This document shows positions 50,489-63,222 of a stretch of DNA of 64,000 nucleotides, in pieces; within the stretch, counting starts at the first letter, position 1; each line of letters starts with the position of its first letter. The notes beneath the pieces are model-generated. The model worked only from the letters and a program-made list of their open reading frames with translations. It made no database searches and was not told the DNA's origin. A program made the translations under genes and the position numbers. The stretch is from positions 62,001-126,000 of the forward strand of contig SAXG01000068.1 in the NCBI GenBank assembly GCA_012932865.1, read 5' to 3'. Source of the DNA: Amylostereum areolatum (lineage: Eukaryota > Basidiomycota > Agaricomycetes > Russulales > Stereaceae).

Positions 50489-53361
50489 GATAAGTCTTGG
50501 TGGTGATAATATGGATTGAGGAGTGGTCAGACCCAGATCCCAAAAGTTGCAAAGAGGCAGCAACCCTCCCCTGTGTCTATACTCTAAACCAGAAACCCTA
50601 AGGTTTCTGCTCTGCCTCAATGTCCATGCGCACCTATAGTACTTGTATGAACAGTTATAGTATGTGATGTGCAGTTGTAACAGGTCCTCTAGAGTAGATT
50701 GACTACCTCTCTTTGAATAGCGACACATAAACTGGCCCACACTTAAGGGCACCAGCCAACTGTTCACAAGCATCTATAGCATTACGCTAGGCTCCCCTAG
50801 TGTTTGCCTAATTACCTAAATATAGTAATTACGTACTGGCTTAGCGACGGCACAAGCGTCGCTAGAGGCCCTTCCTGCCAGCTTCCTTAAGTGAGGTCAC
50901 TTGGTTTTAGGGTGCTACAACACTACACGTCCTAAGACGTCTTCAGGGCAGCTGAGAATGAAATGCCTGCACGCAACCTAGATAAGTAAAAGACCATGCC
51001 CCTAATGGGCCAAACTGTATTGTAGCGTGCAGAAGGACGGGGGGCAAGAGGGCTCGCAATGGCTTCTGCCCGCTTCAGGGCTTCCTTGCCGCACTCGTGT
51101 TACCCCTTCAGGGTGAGAACACAATACAAGGCCTGGAGCCAAGCAAATTGGGGAGTGAGTGGGACAAATGAATTTTACTTGCCTTTAAAGAACTTTGTAC
51201 GACTTGAGGGTTAGATAGATAGGCCAGTGCCCATAACTTGTTGAACAGACTTATCCAAGTCAGTGAGACGCTCAGTCAAAGGGATACTTTGAGTTATGTA
51301 TTATACCTTATCCAAGTCAGTGAGACACTATAGTAAGGTATGTAAGCAAGAGAGAAATAAGTAGAAGGTATAAAGGATTGCTCACCTCAGTCAAAGGGAT
51401 GCTTCGAGTGAGGAGGCAGGACAAAATACAAGAGCCTTACATACCCAAACCACTGTGCCATAAGAGCCAATCATAAAAGGCGTAAGAAAGTGGTGTCATA
51501 CATAATTAATCAGCACCAAGAGTGTGCTCAGTCATCTACCACAGCTTTCATATGAAAGCGTACAGTAAGAATCATATGCTCCGCACAGTCTCGCACAGTG
51601 AATTCCATATTGTTTTGGTTCTTCCTAGAGTCTTCCATTCCCTTCTATCACATATTACATAATGTAGTTGAAGCTAAAGATTGTCCGCATTACTATCTTC
51701 AACATATCTCTGGCCCCAAAAAGTGTGGTCGCCAAGCCATCTTGCAAGGAAGCGATGCCTCCACCAACTACATCATCGACGAAGATGGCTCCATAATCAG
51801 CACTGCCATTCTCTCCAACATTAGACAGTTGGTGCACAATATTTTGGAGTCCTTCAAAGAACGTGGACAGACACCTTGATCGTAAATGAAAAGACCTCCT
51901 CGAGTTTGCAGTGGGACTTATGCAGAGCTTGAACATCAGTATCCCATTCTCAGTCTATGCAAAGGCCATTGGAAGGCGGAGCAGCTCCTTGTTAACATGC
52001 ACTCCCAATAGTGGCTGAATCACATGGTCGTGACCGTTCCGGTAACTGTCATAACTTGATGATGACAATGACAATGTCATTGTTGTTGTCAGTTCTGGTT
52101 CATCTAAAGATGACAGCAACACTCCCAGCAATAGTGCAACTCAGTGGTGTTGTGTTCATGCACCTAGGAAAAAGGCAAGGACCTCCAATCCTGGTCCTAC
52201 TATAGCCACACCCCACTCTCCCATTCCCTCTTCCACCGTGCAACCCCCTCTACTACCAGACCCTTTATCTCCCGACTCTGCCAGACTAGCCTCGGTATCT
52301 CCTGAGGTCGACCGTTGCCCAGATATCATGCCAGAAGTGCAGGTCAATTTGCCAGAGGTATGTCCCGTGTCAGCTCACCTACGTGTACTGTCTCTAAGTC
52401 ATGAATCAGCAGTAGCAAAATGATGACAAGGATGCGAATATATTGTAAGCCTAGAAGAACCCTTAACCCAGTCCAAATTTCTGACGTGTCATCCTATCTA
52501 GTGCCAATATCACCTACAAAGTGGACAACTTACCCCCACTACCTCCTACAGCTTCCACCATGACATCCAACAACTCGCCACAGCAAACTGGTGAAGCAGA
52601 CAGCGAGGCAGATGTAGAAAGTCAGAAGATTTGTTGTCACACCTTTCTTGTCTCACCATCTTCCAGCCGTGCCCATTGACAAAGGATCACATCCGTCTAG
52701 AGTGCCCCAGGTGACCTTCCGGCCAAGCCTGCTGTCAACCCCATTGTGTGAGCATCGGGTCAATGTCCTTGTGTGCGGGCCAGTGTGCAAGACTGTGTCT
52801 ATGAACCTCAAACTACGCACATCACAGCCAAGTACATTTTTGTTTATAACTGTCCTTGTAGAATATCTAATGTGACTTCGACAGCAACAGATTAATATGT
52901 GGAAACAAACCCATGCAACTGGCACAGAGGGTAAATTCAATGCACACTGGGCCCATCTTGCTTCATAGAAACATGCTGTAAGCCACCTACATCTTTCCAC
53001 TGTCACACAACCTGATGGTGTCTGGTTGCTAGCACTATGTGGCCACCGAAAAAGTGCAGATAAGACTTATCGCATTGCACAACTACACTCTTTAGCTAAC
53101 TCTATCTTTTAGAAAGCCGAGAACACAACTTCAACAAGCAAATCATGCCGTGGGTAGGAATATGGATGGCGGAGCATCCTTCACGTGTTCAATTCACTTC
53201 TCAGCTTACTAACTGGTGGATTGCAGTATATCTATCAGCCACTTATACAAGACAATTCTTGGGAACATGTGATTGCATGCAGTAGCATGAGCTCGAGGGC
53301 CGTTAGTTACTAGTATTATACTAATAGATTCTGATTTGTCTCAATATATTTCAATGAATGT
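50489..53361. other. Degenerate intergenic DNA, no firm gene
   Basis: The first part (to about 50920) should hold the copia leader and 5' LTR (TGTTGTAGCACC on the minus strand at about 50922 is a possible start). At 51251-51269 and 51308-51326 a 19-bp sequence (TTATCCAAGTCAGTGAGAC) repeats, and CTCAGTCAAAGGGAT also occurs twice. A 93-codon open frame at 51598-51879 (+) and a Pro/Ser-rich one at 52238-52423 (+) have no domain I recognise. The rest looks like mutated remnants. Confidence 0.45.
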
Positions 53362-53576
53362 TGGACACAGAGGTAGATCCCCTGAGTAGTGAGGTGGATT
53401 GTTTTCTGTTCTACTGTACTCTGCACGTGTTACATTCCTGCTCGGCCATCCGGCCCAGTCCTCCTTCTCCTCATCTTATCTTCTCCTCGTCGCCCTCTCC
53501 TCTACCTTCTCCTCCTCCTTGTCCTTATCCTCCTCCGATCCTCCCTCTTCCTTCTCCTCACGTGACCCCCACTCCA
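53362..53576 (-). repeat. 3' LTR of D
   Basis: Short 215-bp LTR, TGGAGTGGG to GTGTCCA on the minus strand. Its purine-rich strand encodes the acidic and basic end of pol. Confidence 0.85.
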
Positions 53577-55517
53577 TGTGCCCCCTTTGAATATGCGCGG
53601 TGTCCTCTTCGCGCCCAACTATTCCTGACCGAGCCCGTGCCCTTCGCACTGTTTCTTCCCCCACCATCCTCCATTTATCCTCCTTCTTGACCTGTTCCAT
53701 GAAGTCCCGCTGCTCTTTTCCCAGAACTGTCTCTTCCCTCGGTGTGAACTCCCATAATCGTCTCGCGCTGACTCGACCCGGTATCCGTGCGCCTTGTAGT
53801 GTTTCCAGTATGTACGAGTTGACTTCCCTCGATGCGATGCGTCTCGGTTCGGACCACTTCGGTAGGATTTTCCTCTTTGTGTGGAATGTGTAGTCGAGGT
53901 CGCTTCGATACACTTGAACGAGTGTTCCTTTCGTGAACACGACCTCGCCCGCCCTGCTCGTGAGCACCCTCCTGTCGAAAGCCGCTTTTCTCTTAACCAC
54001 ATGTGTAACCGCCGCTACGTACCCGTCTAAGTTCTGTTGAGCAACGTAAGCGATGTGTGCCTCCAGATTAGGGAGAGTGAAAGGAGATGCACTTTCCGCT
54101 ACCGGCGTGCGCTTCGTGTTTGTTACCAGCCCTAATAGCAGTTCTTTTGGCGAGAACTTGAATGTCGGGAGAATCCTGTGGTTGAGGATGTGTATCGCTT
54201 CGTCGAAGTGGTCGGTCCACGTCCGTAGTAGTTTGTCCGGGTCCTGTGCAATGTATTCATCTTCCCCTAAACCCGGCGCGCAGAGTCTCTTCAAGACATG
54301 CAAAAAAATCTTGTTAGTACCCTCTACCAGGCCGTTTACCCATGGAGAATATGCCGAGACGATGTGCGCTTCGGTACCCCACTTCTCGCAGAGTTCGCGT
54401 ACTTTGTGGTTGTCAAAATGTTTTCCTCCATCCGACATGAAGGTTTCGGGTGCTACAAAAGCCTGGAAGATTTGCAAGAGCGCCCCCGTTGTTGTCTTCG
54501 CGCTCCCGTGTGTCTTGTATTTGAACCCCCAGACGTGCTGCGAATAGGTGTCCAGGTACAATCCAATGGTATGGAACCCCCCTTTTCCTTCCGGCATTGA
54601 CAGGTAGTCCCCTACCAGTAGCTCGAACGGGTGTCGCCTTGTGATGGGCTGCAATAGTGCGTGCAGGTGCGTAGCCCCAAAGTTCTTGCGTTGCGGGCAG
54701 TCCTTGATCGCCTCCATTATAGATTCATCCAGCTTCGGGCTGCAAATGCGGTCGAGCAGTGTAAGTTTCACGGAGTCGCGACCGAAGTGCCCACCTTCTT
54801 GGTGCTGTTTCACCGCCATGGTTCATGCCTCCGTCCGTGGTACACACTCGACTCTCGCTTGACCCCGTTCTCCCGCCCTTGGTAGCACCCGCCATAACTT
54901 GCCCTCTTCGATCATGTAGCTCTCGGCTCGGTGTCGCGCTCGTCGCCGTTTCTTGAGGTCCTCCCCCGTGTCAATTTCTAGCAGCGCGTCGATGACTTCT
55001 AGGAATGACGGTTCGTCCTTGAATCGTCCCCTCAACTCCGCCATGTTGTCCTGGACCATGAAGATGTCATTGACCAGCCCTTCATTGCTTACCCACTCCG
55101 GATCCACGGATTCCTCACTTCCATCGCCTGGTACCCGCTCCCGCTCCTTGTCTTTCCTGCTTATGCCGTCGGCCACTACATTGATCTTGCCTGGTACGTG
55201 CCGGATGTCCACGATCGTGTGCGCCGTGATTGCATCAAGCCATCGTGCGTGGGTCACGTTAAGCTTGTCGCTGGCTAGGACGTCCCGCAAGGCTTGACAG
55301 TCTGTCTCAATTTCAATCGGGAACCCCCACACTGTGTCCAAGAATTTATCTAGGCCATACTTCAGCGCCGCGAACTCTAAAAGGAATGGTTTGTACTTCT
55401 CTTCTGTTCGTGACGTTCGCTTAGACGCGTAGGCTATTGGGTGTCGTCGCCTTACCGTCTCCCCATTCAAGAGTGTGGTGCTAAACTCCTGCATTAGAAC
55501 AGCACCAAAGCCGGCCT

Positions 55518-56066
55518 TGTTAAGGACGGTCCTTATCACGTGACAAGCGACTCAGGCTACAGTACTCGTACGTGTGAGAAGTGGGATCAGGTGATCCAGA
55601 CGTCTCGGTTATGCGAAGGTTGAGGTCGATAAGCGAAGCAGTAAGTCTTCACGGAAGACTTAGGCGAGCTTTCGACTTAGTTACTTTGGGTTCTCTTTAA
55701 TAGCTTTAAGAGGAGGTTCTATTTAGAACAGTCCTGTATTTACAAAGAGAACGAGCTGGGGAATAGCTCATTCATTGAGCCTCCTTTTATAAGAAAGGAG
55801 GTCGAGTAAACATATGTACATTGAGCGACGGTTGTATCAAGTATCTACGGGAACGAGACTGTGGCACCGTCGTGGCTATGCCGTTGAGACGGTGACGATC
55901 TGCGGCACCGTCGTGGCTATGCCGTTGAGACGGTGACAATCTGTGGCACCGTTGTGATCGCGTCGTTGAGACAGTTACGAACTGGGGCACAGTCGTAATC
56001 CGTCGTTTAGCGACGTCCTTCCGAATAAGGTAAGGGAAAAGGAGATACCTTATCGGAGTTGTAACA
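55518..56066 (-). mobile_element. Solo LTR of family C in the RNase H region of D
   Basis: 549 bp, diverged from the C LTRs (start TGTTAAGG for TGTTATGG) but with the palindromic TATA and similar GACGGTGAC units. The TSD ggcct (55513-55517 and 56067-56071) is perfect. Removing it restores the RNase H frame across the junction. Confidence 0.95.
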
Positions 56067-58384
56067 GGCCTTGCACCCGTCTGTTGTGACAATGAACGGT
56101 GTCCCGTCGAAAACCGGCCGCCTCAGCACCGGTTCGGAGGTGAGCGCTACCTTCAGCGCGATGAACACCGCTGTTTGTTTCCGTCCCCATTTTCCTTCTA
56201 ACAGGTACCCTTGCATGACTCGTCGGTAGGTTGATTTGGACGGATTTGGCGGCATCGGGACCGCCTTGATCAGGTCCCTTAGAGGTCCTTCGATGCGTGC
56301 ATAGTCCTTGATCAGGTCCCTAAAATAGCTGGTGAGTCCTATGAACGACTGTAGCTCACTCGCATTCCGTGGTTGCGGCCACTCCGCCACTGTGGTGAGT
56401 TTTGCTAGGTCTGGGGTGACGCCTTCTGGGCCCACCGTCGCTCCTGCGAAGACCGCCTGTGTTTCGAATAGCCTGGTTTTCATTGGGGACAGGGACAGAC
56501 CGCTTTCTCGGACCCTGGTGAGAATGCGCCGCAGCTTGTCCATCATGTCTTCGAAAAGGTCAGCCGCACAACCGCCATCATCCACGAAGAGTTCCATGAC
56601 CGTTTCCAGCAGTAAGTCATGCAATTTTGTTGCCGTCATATGGGCGAACATTGACGGCGCACCTGTTAACCCAAAAGGCATGCGGCAGTACCAGAAGTAG
56701 CCCCTGCCTTCAACATAGAAACAGGTATAGGGTCGCGACTCCTCGTCAATGGTACATGCGTAGAATCCCGCGGCGAAGTTGAAGACCGATATCCATTTGT
56801 GGCCGCTGAGTCGTTGTTGTTTGGCCCGGATGTCCCCCTGCAGCATCGGCGCAACCTTGGTGACCTTGTTGACCTCTGCGAAGTTTTGACAGACCCGCCA
56901 CTTCTGTTCCTTGGGCTTCTCCGGTACTACCTCGGCCGCCTTCCCTTTTGCCTTGGTCTTCCTGATGTTCCCGAAGAATGGATGTATTCCCGCGCGGATG
57001 GATTCCTCATTCACCTTGTCCCGAATTTCCTCTATTGTGAGTCCGCCTCCGTCGTGCACTTTCTGGGCCAGTGTTATCATTGAGCATGCCTTTACTTGGC
57101 TCGGATGGCACTGCTCGATTATGCCCGCCTCCAGCATCTTGTCTAGCCTCTTGTCGAGGAAGGCCTTCTGCGGCGGCGTCATGGATTTCTGGTGGCCTTT
57201 CCGCGTGAACTTTGCGCCCTCCGGAATGTTCAGGTGGTGCACTGCGCCGTCCACGGCCTTGACCTTGCTCATTGACAGGGCAAAGCAGTCCGCAAATTCT
57301 TTGATGAGCTCGTGCACTTGTTGCTTTTGTTCGCTGCTCAGTGTGCCCTCGCTATCGACCTTGATTGCCCCTAGGATTGCTTGAACTCGCCTTGGATTGA
57401 ACGGGTCCGTATACCTGGTGTATATTGACGGCCCGTCATCTGTTGCGATCTCGACCTCTGGCATTTCCGAGCCCAGGACCGGGTGGTTGTTCTCCTGTTC
57501 TGACACGAGCAGTAGCTGATCGCTGACATTGGGCTGTGCCTTACCTTTGCTATCCGTGTTTGATTTAGCGGCGTCCTCGGTCCTCGTCTTCTTCCTTTGC
57601 AGCTCACTCTGTCTTCTCCGCTCCCGCTCCTGCCTCCGATGCCGGCCTCGCTGTATCTTCCTCCGAATACTCTCCCACAGCCCGTCTCGTCCCCACACCT
57701 GATCATCGTCTTCTCGCATCATGTGTACCTCTTCCTCTCCTGACCTGGGATCCCCTCGATTCGCTGCTTGTGTCTCCAAATTGTGCAGCTGTACTGTACG
57801 TCCATCTTTATTTGGAATCGAGATCACGTCCGTGACGTATTTGTGTACTGCTCGGAAGGCCCGTAGCATTGGTTTGCCCAGCAGGAAGTCCCATCCCCTG
57901 TCTCGGTCCAGCACTTCAAAGGTGCCAAACTGTGTTGCCCCGCCTATAATAAAGTCACCTGCCCATGAAGCCTTTGATGGGACCACCTGTCCGTTGGCCA
58001 TTCGCATGGTTCTCCGTGTTGGTTGCCAGCCGCCCATTATGGTTTTCGCCTTGTCATATATCCGTGGGCTCATGACCGACATCATTGCACCGTCGTCGAA
58101 CAGTGCTCGGACTTCGAACCGTGTTTTTGTGCGGGGTGAGCTGAGGGTCAGGGTTTGGTAGAATGGTATGGTTGGGCTTGGGAATGGTTCAGGATCGTGC
58201 ACCAAGTACAGGTCAAATGCGATGTATTGCGGGGACGTTAATACATTTGGTATCTGGCAGACCTGCCCTGTTGCACACTGATACTCCTCGTCCTCGGCCG
58301 CCGTGGCATCACGGTCGAGGACCTCCCGAATCCCAGTGCTTTGTTGATTGCGGGTCATTTGTTCGCGCTTGACATGAATGACCC

Positions 58385-58397
58385 TCAGGCTTTTCCC
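58385..58397 (-). promoter_or_regulatory. Probable -1 frameshift site between gag and pol (D)
   Basis: G GGA AAA (minus strand, 58397-58391) is a canonical slippery heptamer in the gag phase, followed by GCC TGA. The -1 frame runs on without a stop into pol. Confidence 0.75.
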
Positions 58398-59650
58398 TCG
58401 GCCTCGGTCTCGTTCGTCCCTTCATTCCATGGTACTATTTGCGTCGGGTATCCCACCGTGGATTCAAACTGGTTGATCCATTTGTCCGTCTCGACTAGGT
58501 TCACCTGCGTTGTGTTACCCTGGTTGTCCCGAATGACGCTGAAGGCAATGCACCACCATATCTGCTCAGGCTGCGGTAGCAGGCGCGAATCCCCCGGGAT
58601 GGCCTTCACTGGGCACTCGTTGCTTCAATGGTCTGTGCTTGCGCATGCCCAGCACTCGCCCTTCCCGACTCCGATGTTCCCCGGCCTGAGGGGGAACCCC
58701 ATGAGCATGGTGACCCGTCCCCTGTCGCCGTGTTTGGCCCGCCACGCGCGGACGTCCGCCATGTACTGGTCCTTCCCTGACTGCGTGTCCGGCCTCTGTG
58801 GCCATAGCGCCAGGACCTCCTGGAGTTGTGTTGCGTTGATGTGCGGCGGCGGGTCTCGTGCCCCAGACGTTGGCCTCGCGAATGCTGTTCCTCCACGCCC
58901 TCCCATTGTGGTACTGGTGGTGCTCGGGCTTTGTGCGCTTGCCTGTACCCCGACTGTACTTGGCTGTGGACGCTGGTTTATGCTCAGCGAACGCATTCCT
59001 TGAAGGAGCGGCATCATGGATGACTGTTGCCTCGTAGTCGCTTCCAACTGCTCGATGCGTGCCTCCATGATTGCATACCGTGTTGCGCGCTCGGCCGCAT
59101 CGCGTACTTTCGCCTTGTCGACCGCCGCGATAGCATCCGTGAACGCCTTCCAGTTCGCGAAGGTCGCTGCAATATTGTCTTTGATGCAGGGTGGTAGGTG
59201 GTTTCGTGCTATCCCTATGAGGTCGGTCTTCTGCGCGATTCCCGCCTCTCGTGCCAGCTTCATGAGTCTCGATGCGTGGGCTACATGTTTCATCACCTCC
59301 TTCCCTCCCACCTGGACTGTCGTCCCCAATTCCTCCTCCTTCAGCTTTGCATCCGCAATCTCCGCTTCGATATCTGCTGTCGGCCGCTTCACGACCTCAA
59401 TCGTGGGGAACGCCGCCTCAAACTCCGTGACCACGTCGACGAACGTGATCTTCTTCTTGGCATCGAGGTTTTTGAACCATTCTTTCGCCGGTGAACCGCC
59501 CGCTAGTTGGTCCTGAAAGAACTCAATCTTCTCGTTGTCCGAAGTTAACTTGAATCCCCGAATAGAGTTGCGAATGTCGGAAAGGAAATCGTCGGATCGT
59601 TTGTTGTCGAGGTCTCCTCGAAAACACTTGGTGCGCTCATTCTCCGTCAT
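58385..59650 (-). pseudogene. gag of D, one in-frame stop within the zinc knuckle
   Basis: From the first in-frame Met (59650) the frame gives a capsid-like domain (DDFLSDIRNSIRGFKL, IEFFQDQLAGGSPAKEWF, VVTEFEAAFP), a helical middle, and a C-terminal knuckle CWACASTDH-stop-SNEC, where a TGA (58625-58627) replaces one residue of the CCHC motif. It ends EAEGKA at TGA 58387-58385. The frame is open upstream to and into the LTR without another Met. Confidence 0.85.
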
Positions 59651-60164
59651 TGTGTGATACGCAGTTACGAAGTCGTCGTCGGGATTGCTCTGTTGTGGTG
59701 ATTGTGGGGGTGTAACGTTGGTTGGTGAATTGCCGCGTGAGTTAGTTGGTGATACGGTTGGTGTTGATACGAACGATGGGGTCGAAGGGAGTGAGGAGAG
59801 CGATGAGGTCGATAAGAACGATAGGGCTGGGGGGTACGATCGTAGGGCTGGCGAGAAGAACGGGACCGCTGGAGGGAACGATGGGACCGCTGGTGTTCCG
59901 GGAAGTGATGAAGCTGATGTTGAAGGTTTATCGGGTGAATGGTTCCTCGATACTTGAAGGCTTGTTGCGGGTTTGCGTGCTGTGAACCATCCTCGTTTGT
60001 CTCGTGGTCGGAGGTCGGTGAGTCTTGTCGGGAGGTCTGTGAGCTGTCCTCGAAATGACGCAATGGTGGCTTGCTGTTTGCTGTAGAACACTGGACGCGC
60101 TGGGAGCTGTAGGATCGCAATAGAACACAATGTGACGTGGATTGTTCCGCTCTCGTCACCACGA
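59651..60164 (-). other. Met-less open extension upstream of gag (D)
   Basis: 171 codons in gag phase from the LTR edge to the first Met, with no stop. It is basic and aromatic at first, then Pro/Ser/Thr-rich (TPAVPSFPPAVPFFSPALR). One AUG in another phase (near 59990) is the only AUG in about 510 nt of sense strand. Confidence 0.5.
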
Positions 60165-60379
60165 TGGACACGGAGGTAGATCCCCTGAGTGGTGAGGTGG
60201 ATTGTTTTCTGTTCTACTGTACTCTGCATGCGTTACATTCCTGCTCGGCCATCCGGCCCGGTCCTCCTTCTCCTCATCTTATCTTCTCCTCGTCGCCCTC
60301 TCCTCCACCTTCTCCTCCTCCTTGTCCTTATCCTCCTCCGATCCTCCCTCTTCCTTCTCCTCACGTGACACCCACTCCA
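60165..60379 (-). repeat. 5' LTR of D
   Basis: 215 bp, about 97% identical to the 3' copy by eye. The sequence after it would hold the primer site; no tRNA match is claimed. Confidence 0.85.
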
Positions 60380-60639
60380 ATGTGTTTTCCCATCCCTATT
60401 GGATGAGAGAACAGAGATGTGAAGACATTAGAATGGATGGAAACAGATTCCATGGCATATCAATCTATAGTCAGGCACAGATAGACGGTGCAGGAAGAGA
60501 AAATAATTGATTTCAATCGAAAAAAGACCACATTTGCTCACTCATCTCATCAAATCTCATCAGATTGAAATTAAGTGATATGATTAGACTTAATCAGATT
60601 TTGTGAGATGGACTTCCCACTAGAGATGAGGAGCTGTTA
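60380..60639. other. AT-rich intergenic stretch
   Basis: AT-rich, with the repeated motif TCAGATT/AATCTCAT near 60550-60600. No open frame or repeat family is recognised. Confidence 0.4.
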
Positions 60640-61550
60640 CTCTTGCTGAAGGACCAGAAGGGTCTGTGGCAGGTTTATTCTGGAATCCCAGGCAACCTTG
60701 GCCATGAAAGCAGCCCCGGCGACCGGCGCAGAGCCCTGTTTGACCTCGGTGATGTGCTTGCAGTCTTAGGCTATCAGTCCGGACCTCAGGAGGGCATTGG
60801 TGGCCAGCTGCAGCCCACCGTACTGCTGCTTGGCTATCCAGAGCTTATCCGCTCCAAACCTCTTTATGAAGTGAGGACAGCTAGTGCTGTCTACATTGTG
60901 GAAGTACTCCGGAACTCCTAATCCCTGATAGCTCCAGCTTTCAAAGGTACCCAACTTGGCGCCTTTCTCTACTATAAGGTTGGGATTGGTAGTGATATCC
61001 TATGTAAAGGGTGAGCTTTGGCTGACGGAACACTTGCCAAGCCTCTCACCGCCATCTAGAACTTCTCTTTGGCAAACAGAGAAAGGAGGTAGGACTCCTC
61101 CGACCTAGTACACTCCACCGGCGACACACCGATCCATTTCTTGGTGCTGGCAAACTTCTTCAAGGTCTCAGCCATTTGCTGCCAGAGTCTCCTGACCTTG
61201 CGGAGACTCTCCACCGGCGCCTTGTGCCCACTGTTGCTAAGTTCGACTTGCCAGGAGCCAGCGGGGGCAGCAAGCTTTTTCTTCAGTAGGGTGGCAAAGG
61301 CATGGATGTCATGGCAGTAGATCACTGTAGCTAGGAGGAATGCCTCGGCGGTCATGAATCCGCCGTATCTGGGTTTCCCATTGCCCCTGATGAGGTAGGG
61401 CTGACCGTCAGCCCAGATAAAGAAGTTGTCAAGGGCAGGTTTACTGATCTCCCAGCTTGATATCCATGCAGTGTCTCTCAGCCAGGTTGCCCAGTTGGGG
61501 TAGTATGCCACACTATCATGTAGCACGTTGTCAAGATGGTGCTCCTGCAT
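60640..61550 (-). pseudogene. Unrecognised protein-coding remnant
   Basis: An open piece at 61550-61056 (164 codons, MQEHHLDNVLHDSV, NGKPRYGGFMTAEAF, IYCHDIHAFATLLKKKL) is followed, after about 100 bp of possible intron or decay, by a second at 60954-60640. There TFESWSYQGLGVPEYF to ALLRSGLIA is interrupted by a TAA (CAA would fit) and continues DCKHITEVKQGSAPV to LLVLQQE. The sequence looks globular and non-repetitive, so it was probably a host or host-like gene. I do not recognise the family. Confidence 0.45.
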
Positions 61551-61608
61551 TTTGTCAGTTTATGGCCACCAAGCGGCCAAGGACATGCTCACCAGCATCC
61601 TCATGAGG

Positions 61609-62815
61609 TGTCACGGATCACTCCTTTTCTCTCTTCATTTGCAGACCTTGTACACACAGTGCATCATGGCACATGACTTTCCTCCACATCACATGCTCTG
61701 ACGACATCACTGCCCGGACTTCTGAGTGGAACTCCGCATTCTTATCTATGACATCATCACTCCAGAGTTCCATCCTCCGCCCCATGACTCCTTTCCTATT
61801 GTCTCTCCCCGCTCGCACCACTATTGCATCACATCACACCATCGCTCCTACTTGTATATAAGAACAGTGTTTCTATTCCCTTTTCCTTAGACTGTCCATC
61901 TCGTCATACAATACTGTAGCTTGCGTTGCACTACCCTAGACCCGGCACTCTCAAATCCATTTGTTTCCCTTGCTCCTCCCATCGTCGCAACTTAGGCGGT
62001 TCCTTCAGTCTCAGAAACTGTGTTTCTGACACCTGGACAGTCTACCCCTATGCCTACCTTGCACCCCTCTCTCCATCTACCTCTGTGATCTCCACGACGT
62101 TAAAACCTCCTACCACGGACCTCCCAAACGCACCAGTCTTCCTCCCGTTTAATGGAGAGCCAATCACCCCCCGCGACGACGCACCACTCCCCTACCCTTG
62201 GTCCGACGCCGTCACCGTCAACTGCCTCGTCCCCGTACAGAACCTCTGCAAGAAAGATCCCTGGACCGCGCACGGCCTCAACTTCCGCATCTTCGAGGGG
62301 AGGCGGCATAAGGATCACAGTACTGTTGTCCTTGCTCTATACATTCGGATCACTACGTGCATCAACATAGATCTCGAGCACCTCGAGTTCACCCTCCACG
62401 CCCCCACCTATCACACGTACCTCATCCAGAATGCCCCCAACCCGAACCTCCAGACCAGCTTCACCTCCGTCTCCCAGTTCAACTGCTGGACCCCCGAATC
62501 TACCCCGCCCCCAGTTCTTCATCCCACCATCAAGGGTAAGACCCTTCATCGCCGCCACCACGAACACAAGATCCGCCAGGCAGTAAAAGCTGGCTATCTT
62601 GCCAAGAAACTCCTCGGCCGCCGCCTGTTGCGGCAGACTTTTTCTAGACCATCATCACATCCCCCGCAGTCCCCCGTCCCCCCACTCCGAACTTCCCCCC
62701 AGGCGTTTTTCGAGACTACTGTCCCAAAGAATACTATATTCTCACCTTGCAGCAGACTAAGGAATCCGTACGTTGGCAGCACAACAAACCAAACCCGCAA
62801 CATCAAGACTGGTAC
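61609..62815 (+). mobile_element. Family B remnant B3 (5' LTR and ORF1 part)
   Basis: LTR at 61609-62031 (423 bp, with CpG-type decay), followed by internal sequence collinear with ORF1 of B1 up to 62815, where the 3' LTR of B4 begins. The rest of B3 is absent from the window or lies beyond B4. Confidence 0.9.
62032..62815 (+). pseudogene. ORF1 of B3, frame altered
   Basis: Same protein as ORF1 of B1 (NAPVFLPFNGEPITPRDD, KKDPWTAHGLNFRIF). A one-base deletion just before the family TAG (near 62620-62635) shifts the frame, so the stop is bypassed into non-family residues. It is cut by B4 at 62815. Confidence 0.7.
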
Positions 62816-63222
62816 TGTCAGAAATGCAGTTTATGAGACCGATGAAACTGCCTAAGTTGCGACAATGGGAGGAGCAAGGGGAACAAATGGATTTGAGAGT
62901 GCCAGGTCTAGGGTAGTGCAATGTGAGCTACTGTACCGTATGATGAGATGGACAGTCTAAGAGACTGTCCTTATATACAAGTGGGAATGATAGTGCAATG
63001 CGGTGTGATAGTGGTGCGAGCGGGGGGAACAATAGGAAAGGAGTCATAGAGTGGAGGACGGAAGTCTGGAGCGATGATGTCATAGATAAGGGGGCGGAGT
63101 TCCACTCGGAAGTCCGGGCAGTGATGTCGTCGGAGCATCTGATGTGGAGGAAAGTCATGTGCTGTGACGTGTCACGTGTACAAGGGCTGCAAATGAAGAG
63201 AGAAAAGGAACAATCCGTGACA

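Larger units (their letters stand above)
53476..58397 (-). pseudogene. pol of D: protease, RT, RNase H, integrase; split by solo LTR
   Basis: The frame is entered by -1 slip at 58391-58397. Protease-like ALFDDGAMMSVMS has D-D-G for D-S-G. RT: WRVCQNFAEVNKVTK, CRMPFGLTGAPSMF, MELFVDDGG. RNase H begins FIVTTDGC (56067 side) and resumes FGAVLMQEF after the solo LTR (55517 side). It then has DCQALRDVL and the linker VPGKINVVADGIS. A TGA at 54823-54825 precedes the integrase (54819-53476). Its zinc domain ends CPQR, lacking the last Cys, and its D,D35E reads GDYLS (71), SDGGK (130) and VEGTN (166). There is no chromodomain. The end is a Glu/Lys/Arg-rich tail inside the LTR. Confidence 0.88.
53362..60379 (-). 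mobile_element. Ty3/gypsy element D, full length, decayed
   Basis: Two 215-bp LTRs (53362-53576 and 60165-60379) differ at about seven sites and are flanked by atgt (53358-53361 and 60380-60383). Order on the minus strand: LTR, Met-less leader frame, gag, -1 overlap, pol without a chromodomain. A solo C-type LTR (55518-56066) splits RNase H, and there are two in-frame stops. Its RT (FVDD) and protease (DDG) are unusual, so it is a separate lineage from A, B and C. Confidence 0.9.

Noticed and set aside
51598..51879. 93-codon open frame as a gene
   Set aside because: No domain, no splice context and no homologue that I recognise; the surrounding DNA is clearly decayed.
53357..60383. A 5-bp TSD aatgt for element D
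   Set aside because: It would require the LTR to end in CC. With TG...CA ends the duplication is the 4-bp atgt, which I prefer.
61609..63222. B3 and B4 LTRs as the two ends of one element
   Set aside because: The LTRs are in opposite orientation, and the sequence between is ORF1 of B3 cut off by B4, so they are two separate insertions.
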